This document shows, one piece after another, positions 55,985 to 64,000 of a stretch of DNA of 64,000 nucleotides (positions are counted from its first letter, which is position 1; each line of letters opens with the position of its first letter). This DNA is from Paenibacillus sp. LHD-38 (GTDB taxonomy: Bacteria > Bacillota > Bacilli > Paenibacillales > Paenibacillaceae): assembly GCF_031157315.1 (NCBI RefSeq), contig NZ_JAVIFU010000020.1, forward strand, positions 58,266 to 122,265, in the 5' to 3' direction. The notes beneath the pieces are model-generated. The model searched no databases, was not told where the DNA came from, and saw only the letters and a program-made list of their open reading frames with translations. Both the position numbers and the translations under genes were made by a program.

Positions 55985-56079
55985 ACTTAAAACGCTTCAT
56001 CAGATGTAGGCGAGTTATGTTTGTTGAAGCGTTCACAAGTCGATTCCAAGCGTTCTGACATTATGGAAACGCTTACTAT
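55985..56079. promoter_or_regulatory. Cluster of LacI-type operators
   Basis: Four related half-palindromes occur within 95 bases: AAAACGCTTCATC (55989), TTGAAGCGTTCAC (56024), TTCCAAGCGTTCTGA (56044) and GGAAACGCTTACTA (56065). The second is a near-perfect TGAAGCGTTCA palindrome. They lie upstream of the binding protein gene and are likely targets of the adjacent LacI proteins, though CcpA sites look similar. Confidence 0.55.
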
Positions 56080-57092
56080 TCAGATCCGCCGCAAGAGCTG
56101 CGTAAAATCAAACAGGACTCGAATAATTTACTGATAGGTTCATGTGAGCGATACTGCATTAAATCACTAAGAAGGTTAACACAGGCTTCGGCCATTTCCT
56201 CAACGGGAAGATGAACGGTAGATAATGCAGGAATGGTAAATTTGGTGATCGCATCATCATCGTAACCAACGAGCTCCATCTCATCCGGTACTTTTCTCCC
56301 AGATTCGTGAAGCGCTTTCAAAGCGCCTACTGCCATTTGATCGCTAATCGAGAACATAGCCGTCGGAAGCTCTTCCATCTCCAGCAGACGATGGATCGCA
56401 TCGTAACCGCCCTTCTCCGAGAAGTCAGCATACAGCGTATGCTGCTCAGATAGTTCAAGCCCCAGCTCCTTTGCCTTGTCCGTAAAACCTTGCAATCTAA
56501 GCTGAATCGCATTCGAGGAAACTTCCGGCACTAAGACGCCCACTTTAAGATGCTTTCTGCTTGCAAAGAGCTGCGCTACCTCCTGCCCTGTTTTAAAGCT
56601 GTCTACCTTCACGCTCGAATATTTGTCCGAGCTGCGCTGGTACAGCACAATTGGAACGTGAAGACTAGCATCCTCCAAAAATTGTTCATCCAGCTCCGTC
56701 GGGTTCGCAATAATCGCACCGTTGTACCTCGTTCCCGTAAGCAAGCTGTTCACCTCACATAGCTTATTGCCCACGTAAGGCTGGATCAGAAGCTCATACT
56801 CTTGCTCCAAAGAATGAAATGCGCGCTGCAGTCCATGCAAAAACCGATTAATGAGAGCTGTTCGAACATCCAGTGACCAGAATAGCGCGATGATCGGAAG
56901 AACCGTTTCGCCCCCGCTGCGCAGACGCCTCGCTGAAATATTCGGCTGGTAATTAAGCTGCTTTGCCGCCTCTACAATTTTCTGCTGCGTAACAGCAGAA
57001 ATTCGATATTGGTCGCCCTTTCCACCCAGCACCATCGAAGCGGTGCCTTGAGACACATCCGCAAGCTTCGCTATCTCTTTTATGCTGGCCAT
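56076..57092 (-). CDS. LacI family regulator, paralogue 1
   Basis: 338 residues. Helix-turn-helix IKEIAKLADVSQGTASMVL with hinge helix (NISARRLRSGG), then a periplasmic-binding-like sensor. The nearby operator cluster suggests it controls the importer operon. Closely similar throughout to the next gene. Confidence 0.9.
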   Translation of the reverse strand: MASIKEIAKLADVSQGTASMVLGGKGDQYRISAVTQQKIVEAAKQLNYQPNISARRLRSGGETVLPIIALFWSLDVRTALINRFLHGLQRAFHSLEQEYELLIQPYVGNKLCEVNSLLTGTRYNGAIIANPTELDEQFLEDASLHVPIVLYQRSSDKYSSVKVDSFKTGQEVAQLFASRKHLKVGVLVPEVSSNAIQLRLQGFTDKAKELGLELSEQHTLYADFSEKGGYDAIHRLLEMEELPTAMFSISDQMAVGALKALHESGRKVPDEMELVGYDDDAITKFTIPALSTVHLPVEEMAEACVNLLSDLMQYRSHEPISKLFESCLILRSSCGGSE

Positions 57093-57109
57093 ACCTTACA
57101 CCCCATAAC

Positions 57110-57156
57110 TGCTAATACGTTTTGCTAATACGTTATGCTAATACGTTTATGCTAAT
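57110..57156 (-). repeat. Three tandem TGCTAATACGTT repeats in the leader of LacI 1
   Basis: TGCTAATACGTT occurs at 57110, 57123 and 57136 (13-base period), and a partial copy TGCTAAT at 57150. A LacI-type AAAACGCTTACATG lies at 57168. They start 18 bases upstream of the ATG. Confidence 0.75.
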
Positions 57157-57224
57157 TAATATATTTTAAAAACGCTTACATGTCAACCGTTTTTCTGAGG
57201 CAAAAGTCCTTCCATTTTGAAAAT

Positions 57225-57270
57225 ATAAAAGGTGAACGGCCAACGGCATTATCCGTTGAACGCTCACCTC
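57225..57270 (-). terminator. Terminator after LacI 2
   Basis: GGTGAGCG...AACGG pairs imperfectly with CCGTT...CGTTCACC and is followed by TTTTATATTTTC on the minus strand. Confidence 0.7.
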
Positions 57271-57290
57271 AAATTTAATATGGCTTTTAC

Positions 57291-58316
57291 TTAGCTTGTT
57301 CGCCCATTGCCGCAGGATTGACGAATGACGATGTGCGTATCAAGCATACTGGAAGTCGGTTCTATCTGTTTATGGTGCATCAAGTCCATAAGCAGCCTGA
57401 CACATTCGGCTGCCATTTCCTCAACGGGCAAATGCACCGTTGTTAGAGAAGGGATCGTAAACCGAGTGACTTCATCATCGTCATATCCGACAACTTCGAT
57501 ATCGCCGGGAACATTCTTGCCAAGCTCATTCAGCGCTGCCAACGCCCCGACCGCCATCTGATCGCTTATGACAAATAATGCCGAGGGTAACTCTTGATCT
57601 TGTTGATATAGCCGTTTAATTGCCTCATATCCGCCCTGCTCCGAAAAATCCGAGTAAATGATGTGCTCTTCATTAGCTGTTAAGCCCTGCTTCAAGGCTT
57701 CTGACAAAAAACCCTCTTTGCGCAGTTTAATCGCCTTAGAGGAAACATTCGGAACAATCGTACCCACCGTCAGATGTCCATTGCTTGCAAACAGCCGTGC
57801 CACGGTCTCCCCTGTGTAATAGCTGTCGACATTGACCGAGCAATATTTATCCGAGCCTCGCTGATAGAGGACAATGGGGACATTCAATTGCGCCTCTTCC
57901 AGGAAAGCCTCGTCCTCCTCCGTCGCATTCGCAATAATGGCGCCGTTAAATCTCGTTCCGGTAACTAGGCTGCGAACTTCGCTCAACTTCGTACCCACAT
58001 AGGGCTGAATAAGCAATTCATAATCGCCTTCGATCGTTTGCAGTTTTTCCTGCATTCCTTTAAGGAAGCGGCTGATCAGCATCGTTCTTGTATCTAATGC
58101 CCAAAAAAGCGCGATAATGGGCAGTACAATTTCTCCTCCGCTTCTAAGGCGTCTTGCTGAAATATTGGGCTGATAATTAAGCTTTCTGGCTGCTTCGTAT
58201 ATTTTTTGCTGAGTGACCTCCGATATCCGATACTGCTTTCCTTTTCCATTCAGCACGATAGAGGCTGTCCCCTGGGAAACGTTCGCCAACTTGGCAATTT
58301 CTTTAATGCTGGCCAT
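57291..58316 (-). CDS. LacI family regulator, paralogue 2
   Basis: 341 residues. The DNA-recognition helix region differs from paralogue 1 at only a few positions (NVSQGTASIVL versus DVSQGTASMVL), so both may bind the same operators. It is separately transcribed and terminated. Duplicate regulators could respond to different ligands. Confidence 0.9.
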   Translation of the reverse strand: MASIKEIAKLANVSQGTASIVLNGKGKQYRISEVTQQKIYEAARKLNYQPNISARRLRSGGEIVLPIIALFWALDTRTMLISRFLKGMQEKLQTIEGDYELLIQPYVGTKLSEVRSLVTGTRFNGAIIANATEEDEAFLEEAQLNVPIVLYQRGSDKYCSVNVDSYYTGETVARLFASNGHLTVGTIVPNVSSKAIKLRKEGFLSEALKQGLTANEEHIIYSDFSEQGGYEAIKRLYQQDQELPSALFVISDQMAVGALAALNELGKNVPGDIEVVGYDDDEVTRFTIPSLTTVHLPVEEMAAECVRLLMDLMHHKQIEPTSSMLDTHIVIRQSCGNGRTS

Positions 58317-58393
58317 ACGGAATCACCCCGATACCTATGAAATGATGAAACTACAATCTTTCAAAAAATAGTAAAACAGCTACGTTTCATCCT

Positions 58394-58405
58394 TGCTAAT
58401 ACGTT
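58394..58405 (-). promoter_or_regulatory. Single TGCTAATACGTT motif upstream of LacI 2
   Basis: The same 12-base word as in the leader of LacI 1, here 77 bases before the start codon, next to a related ACGTTTCA word. Confidence 0.55.
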
Positions 58406-58528
58406 ATTGTTCCATCTTACTTGGCATGTTATGTTATGTCAATTCGTTCAAAGACACGAATGAAAGCGCAAACAAACCAGCTCTAAACCAGGCCCTGCGG
58501 TGCTCCCGTTCAACATCCGTTAGTAAAG

Positions 58529-58556
58529 TAAAGGGCTGCCAAACGGCAGCCCTTTC
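58529..58556. terminator. Orphan hairpin
   Basis: AAAGGGCTGCC and GGCAGCCCTTT around AAAC. No gene ends here; it may be left from a lost gene. The rest of 58406-59069 holds a dispersed repeat and no clear gene; a minus-strand hydrophobic stretch near 58960-59040 looks like a coding remnant. Confidence 0.55.
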
Positions 58557-58624
58557 AGTATCAAGCTATTATTCTCTGTTAGCGAAATAATTCGCTAAAC
58601 CGACAAAAACGGAAGTTTAATAGG

Positions 58625-58731
58625 ACAAGCGTAAACGGCTGACGCCGTCCTTGGCGGCAAAAGCTCGTTTCGCGGTGAAATATAAGCAACGTATAAGGTT
58701 GAATTTTATACTTTCTTATATTTTAAAAAAG
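58625..58731 (+). repeat. Dispersed hairpin element, copy 1 (diverged)
   Basis: Begins ACAAGCGTAAACGGCTGACG and ends in an A-run after TATAAG/CTTATA stems. It is a diverged relative of the copies at 62263 and 63754. Confidence 0.7.
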
Positions 58732-59069
58732 TCTGTCAGCAAGAGGTTACGAGAGTCCTATGAAAACAATTTTTGATCCGTCCAATTTCCCGAAAGCTTT
58801 TTCGATGCCGTCTACGTAAACTCGAAGGCCTGTGCCTGTATGATAACGCGTTCCATAACGGTCCGAGGATCGAGGTGATATAACTTGTTCGTCGGCATAA
58901 TAGGTAAATCTTTAGAACGGTACTAGCTGAAGTTGGTGCTCCTCTTTCCTAGTCCGACACATTGGTATATTTTCAATACACTCGCTCGATATGAGCCGAT
59001 CGCGAGAATAATCCATCCTAACATAATGGCAAGATTAAAGGTTTTGCTAGCTGGTTTATCGTGTAAGAC

Positions 59070-59369
59070 TTATAAATCCTCAAATCCAGCCACTATAAAA
59101 ATAAAAGCGCTGACAGCCAAAATATGAATGATAGAGAAAACAATATGTACAGAAATGACCTTCCAATCTTTCCTCGTAAAATGTGAGCTTCCCCGCATTT
59201 TATAAAAGCAAAAACTGAATAGATAAGTAACGAACAGAGATTGGATTAACCATTTTGAAACGGTGATCATCGCTGGCGTGTTATTGACATTCGGTATCAA
59301 AAACCATTGGAATGGCTCGAATACCAAGGAACTTAATAGAATAACCCATGCCATAAAATGAATCGGCAA
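59070..59369 (-). CDS. Small membrane protein, unrecognised
   Basis: 99 residues from TTG 59369; three hydrophobic segments (MAWVILLSSLVF, LIQSLFVTYLFSFCF, IVFSIIHILAVSAFIFIV). The TTG lacks a ribosome binding site. Extending to CTG 59390 gives (M)LKNIVIALPIHFMAW with GGGAGGG eight bases upstream. No family recognised; single gene. Confidence 0.55.
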   Translation of the reverse strand: MPIHFMAWVILLSSLVFEPFQWFLIPNVNNTPAMITVSKWLIQSLFVTYLFSFCFYKMRGSSHFTRKDWKVISVHIVFSIIHILAVSAFIFIVAGFEDL

Positions 59370-59508
59370 AGCGATTACGATATTTTTCAGAATTGGAACC
59401 CTCCCTCTTTCTTAAACGGTATATTATCCTAAACGTAAGAAGTTAGAAAAATGTTACTTATTTTACAGCGAGCATCAAGCTGCTATCACTCTTCGTGCGC
59501 CTTCGGAT

Positions 59509-59720
59509 AAATTAACGGGAAAAACTCCTGTTATATTTGCTGAGACGGTTTGATTGCTGCAGTTAACAGGATTTTCTCCTGCTAATTCAGTTGATATCCC
59601 TGCAAGGGGATGAAAAAACGAAATTAAAGGGATTATTTCCAGTTAATATGGTAACTATGCCTGCTGCAGACGAATTAACAGGAGATTTTCCCGTTAATGT
59701 GACTTTTCAGCAGCCAAGCT
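59509..59720. repeat. Four imperfect ~50-base palindromic repeats
   Basis: Blocks starting at 59509, 59560, 59619 and 59671 each contain an inverted repeat of the kind ATTAACaGGA...TTTCCcGTTAAT followed by a CTGC-rich spacer. Open frames over them are repeat artefacts. Confidence 0.6.
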
Positions 59721-59957
59721 TCTCGGAAGAAAGCTTTTCATCCAGCATCCTGCAGGCCGCACGCACCACGTCACTCTATCGCCTGTTGATCAACTATTGT
59801 CTCCTAAGCAGCTTTACAGACTTGTTCAGATTTTATAACAGACAATATTCCCCTCTCCTCCTGCAGACGGAGTCCAAAAGCATGCTCAGGACCGTACTCT
59901 CATAAAATGGATACGGTTAAAATAACGGTAACCTAACAATTAACCGGATTCCCCTGG

Positions 59958-60183
59958 CTTTCGAAGTGAGTTTTGCTTCACAAAACTTAAGCTTATGCTT
60001 TCGAAGCGAGTTTTGCTTCACAAAACTAAGCTTATGCTTTCGAAGCCAATTTTGCTTCACAAAACTAAGCTTATGCTTTCGAAGCCAATTTTGCTTCACA
60101 AAACTAAGCTTATGCTTTCGAAGCCAATTTTGCTTCACAAAACTAAGCTTATGCTTTCGAAGCCAGTTTTGCTTCACAAAACT
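59958..60183 (+). repeat. 39-base tandem repeat array, six units
   Basis: Units start at 59958 (40 bases), 59998, 60037, 60076, 60115 and 60154 (30 bases). Each reads CTTTCGAAGCCAATTTTGCT then TCACAAAACTAAGCTTATG with few changes, and can form an AGTTTTG-CTTCA-CAAAACT hairpin. The last unit runs into the AGGAGG of the ABC gene. The 39-base length keeps several frames open on both strands, so these frames are not genes. Confidence 0.92.
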
Positions 60184-60199
60184 TTGAGGAGGTTACATA

Positions 60200-61129
60200 A
60201 TGCCCGTGTTAGAGGTGCGGAATTTGCAAAAAAGCTTCGGAGCCGTCAGCGCCGTTGCCGACATTAGCTTCACGGTAGAGGCCGGCGAGGTGTTCACGAT
60301 TATCGGTCCGAACGGTGCAGGCAAGACGACTACGCTCGAGATGATCGAAGGGCTTCAGATCCCCGACGCAGGCCAAATCGAGTTCGGCGCATTAAATTGG
60401 GCCAAAAACAGCGAGCAAATTAAAACATCCATCGGCGTCCAGCCGCAATCCAGCGCTTTATTCGACTTACTCACGGTAGAAGAAAATTTAGATTTGTTCG
60501 CTACCTTTTATCCGAAATGCAAGCCTGCAGCGGAGGTCCTTGAAATGATTAATCTCACCGATCAACGAAACAAACAGGTCAAGAAGCTCTCCGGCGGCCA
60601 AAAGCAGCGGCTCGCCATCGGGCTCGCAATGATTAATGACCCGATTATTATTTTCCTCGATGAACCGACCACAGGGCTGGATCCGCAGGCCAGACGGAAT
60701 ATTTGGGACATCGTGCTCAAGCTTAAAGCACTCGGCAAAACGACTATTTTGACGACGCATTACATGGAAGAAGCCGAGAAGCTGAGCGACCGCGTCTGTA
60801 TCGTTGACCAAGGCAAGATCGTTACGCTGGACACACCGTCTGCCCTGATCGACCGCCTTACGAAGGAACGCGAGGTTAGGCTTACCTTTCTCGACGGTGC
60901 GGAGGCCGCAATGGAGACAGAAAAGATTGCACAGCTCCAGCCCGCAGTCGTCAGAACGAGCCGCGAGGGCGACGCGCTCCAGCTGTGGACGACACAGCCA
61001 GAGGAAACCCTTTATGAGCTGTTCGGCTTTACAAAGGACCGCGGTTACCGCGTCGAGCAAATTTCAATTCGTGAAATGAGCCTGGAGGACGTCTTTATCG
61101 CCTTCACCGGAAAGGAGTGGAGGGATTAG
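60200..61129 (+). CDS. ABC exporter ATP-binding protein
   Basis: 309 residues. Walker A GPNGAGKTT, signature LSGGQKQR, Walker B IIIFLDEPT, switch His in LTTHYMEEAEKL. The C-terminal 80 residues are the extension seen in DrrA/NatA-type drug or sodium exporters. AGGAGG lies seven bases upstream. Its stop abuts the permease start at 61130. Confidence 0.92.
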   Translation: MPVLEVRNLQKSFGAVSAVADISFTVEAGEVFTIIGPNGAGKTTTLEMIEGLQIPDAGQIEFGALNWAKNSEQIKTSIGVQPQSSALFDLLTVEENLDLFATFYPKCKPAAEVLEMINLTDQRNKQVKKLSGGQKQRLAIGLAMINDPIIIFLDEPTTGLDPQARRNIWDIVLKLKALGKTTILTTHYMEEAEKLSDRVCIVDQGKIVTLDTPSALIDRLTKEREVRLTFLDGAEAAMETEKIAQLQPAVVRTSREGDALQLWTTQPEETLYELFGFTKDRGYRVEQISIREMSLEDVFIAFTGKEWRD

Positions 61130-62251
61130 ATGAGCAGCGCAAAGCAATTTTCCAAAATGTTCGCCGCACAAATGAAAATGATGTTTCGCGAGAAACAGGT
61201 ATGGTTCTGGAATATCTTTTTCCCGATTATTTTAATGGTCTTATTCATGATTATTTTCGGGGGCGGCTCGAGTGACAGCTTTAAAGCCAAAATCGCCATT
61301 GTCGATTCGCAGCCAAATGCAGCCTCGGCGATGCTGCTGGAGCAGCTGCGGCAAATCCCGGTGCTTGAGTTCGCGGAAGAGCAGCCCGTTACCAAGGAAG
61401 CCGGCAATGAGCTTGTAGAAAACCAAGATATCGCCGCTCTCATCATTCTTCCCGAATCGGACAGCTCCACGACGATACAACTTATCGTAAACAAAGCCAA
61501 TGAGCAGGGCGCAACGACGCAAGTCGTCGCCGGCATATTGGATCAACTCATTCAACAGACGAATTGGACGGTTGCCAATGCAACACCTATGTACAGCTTA
61601 ACGAGAACTGCGATTTCCTCCGGCGCTGATGATTTAAGTTACGCGGACTTCCTGCTTACAGGAATGATTGGTCTGTCCGTGGCACAGGGCGGCCTGTTCG
61701 GCATGGTTGGCCTTGTTGAGATGCGCAGGAATGGCTTGATGAAGAGGCTGCGAATGACGCCGGCCAAAATGGGACTTTACGGACTATCGGGCATGCTCGT
61801 AAAGCTCATTCTCGGAATTTTTCAAATCATTATCCTAACGTTGATCGGCGTTTTCGGCTTTGGCGCCAATCTCCATATCAACGTACTCACTTTAGTCATT
61901 GCCTTCATTGCTGGCGGATTGGTGTTTAACGCCATGGGCTATCTCTTTTCCTCGTTCAGTAAAACCATTGAGGCCTATATGGGGTATGCCAACATTGCCA
62001 GCATGCTGATGATGTTTCTAAGCGGCGTTTTCTTCCCGCTCGAAACTTTGCCGTCCTGGCTGCAGCCGGTCACGCAAATGCTCCCGCTAACCTATTTCGT
62101 TGAAGGTATGCGTGATGGCCTTATCTATAATGCCGGAGCAGCTTCAAGCACATTCTGGATAGGCATTGGCATCATGGTGCTCTGGGGCGTCGTGTCTTTC
62201 TTGGTAGGTTCGCAGGTGTATAAAACAAAAGCTGCTTCTGATGTCCAGTAA
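61130..62251 (+). CDS. ABC-2 type exporter permease
   Basis: 373 residues. One N-terminal helix (about 22-45), a large external domain, and five C-terminal helices with FSSFSKTIEAYMGYANIASM and FFPLETLPSWLQPVTQMLPLTYFVEGMRDGL, the YadH/ABC-2 signature. It pairs with the ATPase above for export of an unknown substrate. Confidence 0.9.
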   Translation: MSSAKQFSKMFAAQMKMMFREKQVWFWNIFFPIILMVLFMIIFGGGSSDSFKAKIAIVDSQPNAASAMLLEQLRQIPVLEFAEEQPVTKEAGNELVENQDIAALIILPESDSSTTIQLIVNKANEQGATTQVVAGILDQLIQQTNWTVANATPMYSLTRTAISSGADDLSYADFLLTGMIGLSVAQGGLFGMVGLVEMRRNGLMKRLRMTPAKMGLYGLSGMLVKLILGIFQIIILTLIGVFGFGANLHINVLTLVIAFIAGGLVFNAMGYLFSSFSKTIEAYMGYANIASMLMMFLSGVFFPLETLPSWLQPVTQMLPLTYFVEGMRDGLIYNAGAASSTFWIGIGIMVLWGVVSFLVGSQVYKTKAASDVQ

Positions 62252-62262
62252 ACGAATGATAT

Positions 62263-62370
62263 CAAGCGTAAACGGCTGTCGCCGTCCTCTGTGGCAAAAG
62301 CTGTCGTTTCGCGGAGATATATAAGCCCATTTATAAGTGAAAACTTATAAATTCTTATATATGAAAAAAA
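62263..62370 (+). repeat. Dispersed hairpin element, copy 2
   Basis: CAAGCGTAAACGGCTGTCGC to ATATATGAAAAAAA. It contains nested stems TATATAAG/CTTATATA and TTTATAAGT/ACTTATAAA. It is nearly identical to the copy at 63754. Confidence 0.85.
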
Positions 62371-62418
62371 CAGCAGGTCGATGTGCTTATCCATATAAGC
62401 ATCAGCGGCCTGCTGTTC
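62368..62418 (-). terminator. Terminator of the CDF gene
   Basis: AACAGCAGG...CCTGCTGTT stem with TTTTTTT after it on the minus strand; GCTTAT/ATAAGC extends the stem. Confidence 0.8.
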
Positions 62419-62450
62419 TAGTTATAGCTATATTTAAAATCTCTCCGCCT

Positions 62451-63602
62451 CTACACTTTTAATTCGGGATGCAGCAGCTGCGACTTCTCGATTTGAATCG
62501 TAGTATGCTCGATTTGAAACTCCTCAGCAATTTGCCCAATCGCTTCCTGCAGCACGATTTGGCAGTCGACGGAATCCTCTACGACAAGGTGGCAGCTCAA
62601 GGAATCGAGCCCCGAGGTAATCGTCCATATATGGAGATCATGCACCGCTTTTACTCCTTGAATTTGAAGCAGCATCGCCTCAACTTGATCGGCATCCACA
62701 TTCGCTGGCGTTCCTTCCATCAGAATATGAACGGTCGATTTGATGATTCCCCATGCGCTTTTCAAAATAAGCAGCGCAACGATAACACTGATGATAGGAT
62801 CCGCAATGTACCATGAAAATAATGACATCAGTATGCCGGCTATAATAGCGCCTACCGATCCGATTGCATCGCCAATGACATGTAGATATGCGCTTCGAAC
62901 ATTTAAATTGTCCTTCACATCCGCTTTCCGCATGAGAAACCATGCGCTTGCAAGATTGGCGAGCAGGCCAATGCCGGCTATAATCATCATCGTCCCGCTT
63001 GCTACGGCAGGCGGTTCTCCGAATCGCTTGAATGCTTCTACAATGATAAAGGCAGCAATAACAAACAGCGTAATGCCGTTCAGCAGCGCAGCCAAAATTT
63101 CAAAACGATGAAAGCCGTAGGTTCGGCTTGAAGATCTCGGGCGCACGGCAAACCACATGGCCGCCAAGCTTAACGCGAGCGCCGCAGTGTCGCTAAGCAT
63201 GTGTCCGGAATCAGATAATAGCGCTAGTGAGTTAGTTACTAATCCTCCAACGAACTCTAGAACCATGATGCCCGCAGTAATGACCAACGCTATCAGCAGG
63301 CCGGCTTTATTATTAGGCGTATGCGAGTGTCCATGATGGCCATGCGAATGACCATGATGGTGTCCGTGGTGATGACCGTCGTGCGAGTGGCCACCATGGC
63401 TGTGCTTTCCATCTTTTGACACTGCTTTCTTTATGGCCTCATGCTTATGGTTATGTCTGTGTTGTTCATGGGATTGTCCTTGCTCATGAGAATCGCTGCA
63501 TGACTCGCCGCCGTGACTGTGAGTATGCCCATGCTGTTCTTTTTCCCCATTGCCAGCAGCCCGTAAGCTTGGTTCATATTTGCCATCATGTGATTTGCTC
63601 AT
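62451..63602 (-). CDS. Histidine-rich cation diffusion facilitator (CzcD-like)
   Basis: 383 residues from ATG 63602, with GGGGGAAAAAGG upstream; an ATG at 63665 lacks a binding site. A very His-rich N-terminus of about 95 residues (HGHHHGHHHGHSH) leads to six membrane helices. Transport-site residues are in SDSGHMLSDT and HVIGDAIGSV. The C-terminal cytoplasmic ferredoxin-like domain is present (GVKAVHDLHIW). It exports Zn, Co or Cd. Confidence 0.92.
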   Translation of the reverse strand: MSKSHDGKYEPSLRAAGNGEKEQHGHTHSHGGESCSDSHEQGQSHEQHRHNHKHEAIKKAVSKDGKHSHGGHSHDGHHHGHHHGHSHGHHGHSHTPNNKAGLLIALVITAGIMVLEFVGGLVTNSLALLSDSGHMLSDTAALALSLAAMWFAVRPRSSSRTYGFHRFEILAALLNGITLFVIAAFIIVEAFKRFGEPPAVASGTMMIIAGIGLLANLASAWFLMRKADVKDNLNVRSAYLHVIGDAIGSVGAIIAGILMSLFSWYIADPIISVIVALLILKSAWGIIKSTVHILMEGTPANVDADQVEAMLLQIQGVKAVHDLHIWTITSGLDSLSCHLVVEDSVDCQIVLQEAIGQIAEEFQIEHTTIQIEKSQLLHPELKV

Positions 63603-63687
63603 ACCTTTTTCCCCCGCTCCGTTGCGCCAGACCTTATTAGTCTGCTTCTCAACTGTCCGTTTCATAACCGATTTCGTTTATAAAATA

Positions 63688-63711
63688 ACATATGAACATG
63701 TGCTCATATGT
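63688..63711 (-). promoter_or_regulatory. ArsR/SmtB-type operator
   Basis: ACATATGA and TCATATGT flank an 8-base spacer, resembling the CzrA/SmtB operator ATATGAACA. It lies just upstream of the CDF gene. No ArsR regulator is in the window. Confidence 0.65.
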
Positions 63712-63753
63712 ATTATATGTAAAATATCCTATTGTTGCAACCCATTTTGATGC

Positions 63754-63862
63754 ACAAGCGTAAACGGCTGTCGCCGTCCTCTGTGGCAAAAGCTGTCGTT
63801 TCGCGGAGATATATAAGCCCATTTATAAGTTAAAACTTATAAATTCTTATATATCAAAAAAA
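63754..63862 (+). repeat. Dispersed hairpin element, copy 3
   Basis: Almost the same sequence as copy 2, in the same orientation, so copies 2 and 3 bracket the CDF gene and its operator. Confidence 0.85.
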
Positions 63863-63916
63863 GAGGCGCATTTCTGAGAGCCCTGCAAAACGAATACAGT
63901 TTCTGTAAAATGGAGC

Positions 63917-63945
63917 CCAGTACCCTGTTGGTACTGGGTTTGTTG
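63917..63945 (+). terminator. Hairpin near the window end
   Basis: CCCAGTACC and GGTACTGGG around CTGTT, then TTTGTTG. The TATAAT that follows may be a promoter for a gene outside the window. Confidence 0.45.
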
Positions 63946-64000
63946 TATAATGGAAGAAAAGTAAAAGCGAGATGAGCCTGTTGTTGCATGCCGGTAAACA

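Noticed and set aside
59591..59905. Plus-strand frame of 104 codons with repeated LTGDFPVN-like words
   Set aside because: Repetition follows the palindromic DNA repeats and no ribosome binding site is present.
59958..60183. CRISPR array
   Set aside because: Units are directly adjacent with no spacers, and there are no cas genes.
59917..60267. Overlapping open frames on both strands over the tandem array
   Set aside because: A 39-base period keeps frames open in step; they are artefacts of the repeats.

Overview
The window looks like the chromosome of a Paenibacillus-type soil or gut Bacillota. It carries S-layer (SLH)-anchored polysaccharide-active proteins, three carbohydrate ABC importers with lipoprotein binding proteins, two YesM/YesN-type two-component systems, LacI regulators, cre-like sites, strong GGAGG ribosome binding sites and frequent TTG/GTG starts. 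No rRNA, tRNA, CRISPR array or prophage was seen.

Region 1 (1-9138, all minus strand) is a tandem array of FAD-dependent GMC oxidoreductases, some with an N-terminal LysM domain, interleaved with TIM-barrel sugar isomerase/epimerase genes. Four GMC genes look usable (one runs off the window) plus one isomerase; between them lie decayed copies, including an isomerase whose N-terminal part is inverted in place. The ancestral unit appears to have been LysM-GMC, isomerase, GMC. A further GMC remnant plus an isomerase of the hydroxypyruvate-isomerase type sits on the plus strand at 46741-48356. My inference is oxidation of a glycoside followed by processing of the keto-sugar; no substrate can be read from sequence.

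Region 2 (9890-27160) is a polysaccharide utilisation locus: two secreted parallel beta-helix proteins (one SLH-anchored), a PrsA/SurA-like foldase, an agarase-like clan A glycoside hydrolase, two permeases (one with an apparent one-base frameshift), a binding protein and a YesM/YesN pair. Four promoters here share the same box at exactly the same distance from a -10 element, which defines a likely regulon of the local response regulator.

Region 3 (27400-34620) is a scrapyard: an Mrr-like endonuclease fragment, an IS110 fragment, an acyltransferase-like gene, a lone LuxR-type helix-turn-helix protein, a 45-residue small gene, a large SLH-anchored DUF4832 protein and a decayed paralogue of it.

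Region 4 (34626-46450) is a complete co-directional locus: histidine kinase, response regulator, binding protein, two permeases, GH31, DUF4091 (GH123-like) and a cytoplasmic DUF4832 protein.

Region 5 (48613-58316) is a sialic-acid-like locus: BNR sialidase-like protein, N-acetylneuraminate lyase-like aldolase, YhcH/NanQ-type protein, MalF/MalG-type importer and two tandem LacI paralogues, with a ribulokinase-type kinase where NanK/NanE would be expected.

Region 6 (58400-64000) has a small membrane protein, several repeat families including a 39-base tandem array in the leader of an ABC exporter operon, and a histidine-rich cation diffusion facilitator behind an ArsR-type operator and bracketed by two copies of a dispersed element of about 107 bases.
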